In this document: positions 63,528 to 64,000 of the stretch, in pieces
Layout of the letters: every line of letters begins with the position of its first letter
Numbering within the stretch: the first letter of the stretch is position 1
Source: Alviniconcha marisindica
Lineage: Eukaryota; Mollusca; Gastropoda; Provannidae
Assembly: GCA_018857735.1 (NCBI GenBank)
Contig: JABMCL010001734.1
Coordinates: 2,086,001 to 2,150,000 of the forward strand
DNA length: 64,000 nt
Direction: 5' to 3'
Made by a program: the position numbers and the translations under genes
Notes under the pieces: generated by a model
Told to the model about the DNA's origin: nothing
Database searches by the model: none
What the model saw: only the letters and a program-made list of their open reading frames with translations

Positions 63528-63878
63528 ATGAGAGAAATGAAGATTCTACTAACTGCGATATGCCTAGCTGCACTGACTTACAACGGTATGGCGTTCTTTT
63601 GATTTACTATTTATTTACACAGTAAATAGGCGATATGCCTAGCGATACGCCTAGCTGCTTTGACTTACAATGGTATGGCGTTCTTTTTATCTACTACATA
63701 TTTACACAGTTAAAATTCGTTTTATTCTATATAACTTGTTTTGTTCAATATTGCACTGCTGAACATGATTTTTTTTTTCTTTCTCTCTTTGCCAGATCGA
63801 AATACACAAATAACTGACATTTATAAGAGGATGTACTCGCTGTTGGGGTTTATGTATCTTGTATTTATCGCATGCCAG
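63528..63878 (+). CDS. putative first exons of a short secreted or membrane protein (tentative)
   Basis: The ATG at 63528 opens a frame whose second Met starts MKILLTAICLAALTYN, a typical signal-peptide profile (one Lys, then a hydrophobic core). It ends at a donor, AACG/GTATGG, at 63585. After a strong pyrimidine tract, an acceptor at 63795 joins in frame to exon 63796-63878, whose end (CAG/GTGAGAG) is supplied by a foldback repeat. The rest would lie beyond the right edge. I do not recognise the family. Codons are few, so a chance signal peptide is possible. Confidence 0.35.
63566..63714 (+). repeat. two-copy tandem duplication spanning the 63.5-kb exon end and donor
   Basis: The exon end plus intron start (from GCGATATGCCTAGC through GGTATGGCGTTCTTTT and TTTACACAGT) recurs directly downstream at about 63629-63714, with small changes and an inserted 12-bp sub-repeat. 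Confidence 0.85.
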
Positions 63879-63970
63879 GTGAGAGTTACAGTAGGAGACT
63901 CAGGCTTTTGCCGTTTTGTTTGTGTGACGTATTTCGAGCGGTAATTAACTCCCTTCTTTGTTGATTTTAT
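63833..63970 (+). mobile_element. foldback element family 2, right-arm copy
   Basis: From GGGGTTTATGTATCTTG through CATGCCAGGTGAGAGTTACA to GGTAATTAACTCCCTTC it matches the right arms of the complete copies. It overlaps the end of the tentative second exon at 63796-63878. Confidence 0.82.
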
Positions 63971-64000
63971 AATTTTATAAGATAAAAACTACAACAGCTA

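Overview
This is intron-rich animal nuclear DNA, most likely from an invertebrate such as a mollusc. The reasons are canonical GT-AG introns of 0.1-6 kb, very abundant (CA)n, (GA)n and (TA)n tracts, minisatellites, decayed LINE, SINE, MITE and hAT copies, and proteins that align end to end with animal families. Species identity is inference. Exons were placed by eye from reading frame, splice sites and phase. The coding lengths of all four main genes close without a frame error.

Layout, left to right. (1) DMAP1, minus strand, ten coding exons from 11,121 down to 455; the C-terminus lies beyond the left edge. (2) A divergent, probably bidirectional promoter at about 12.0-12.6 kb. (3) An MCCC2-family carboxyltransferase, plus strand, eleven exons, 563 aa. 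Its N-terminal acyl-CoA half is conserved, but its C-terminal biotin-side motifs are replaced. (4) A convergent intergenic segment with a ~192-bp-arm palindrome and crossing poly(A) signals. (5) ERCC4 (XPF), minus strand, 22 coding exons from 50,057 to 24,344, 919 aa, with an intact nuclease motif. Its intron 19 holds a dead 4.2-kb hAT element and decayed copies of the nuclease exon. (6) ELOF1, plus strand, 83 aa, head to head with ERCC4. (7) A ~6-kb repeat-rich stretch, then a tentative signal-peptide-like first exon at 63.5 kb running off the right edge.

Functionally, ERCC4 (nucleotide-excision-repair nuclease) and ELOF1 (Pol II elongation and transcription-coupled repair factor) form a divergent pair. 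DMAP1 is a chromatin/NuA4 subunit. The carboxyltransferase is metabolic.

The most striking non-genic pattern is that many minisatellites here are built from copies of a real exon edge. Each unit carries the adjoining splice donor, splice acceptor or stop codon, so a true splice site sits beside a ladder of decoys (DMAP1 exon 8; ERCC4 exons 3, 7, 14, 21 and the stop exon; carboxyltransferase exon 10; the 63.5-kb exon). Several foldback/MITE families are also resolved, one of which carries a consensus splice donor.
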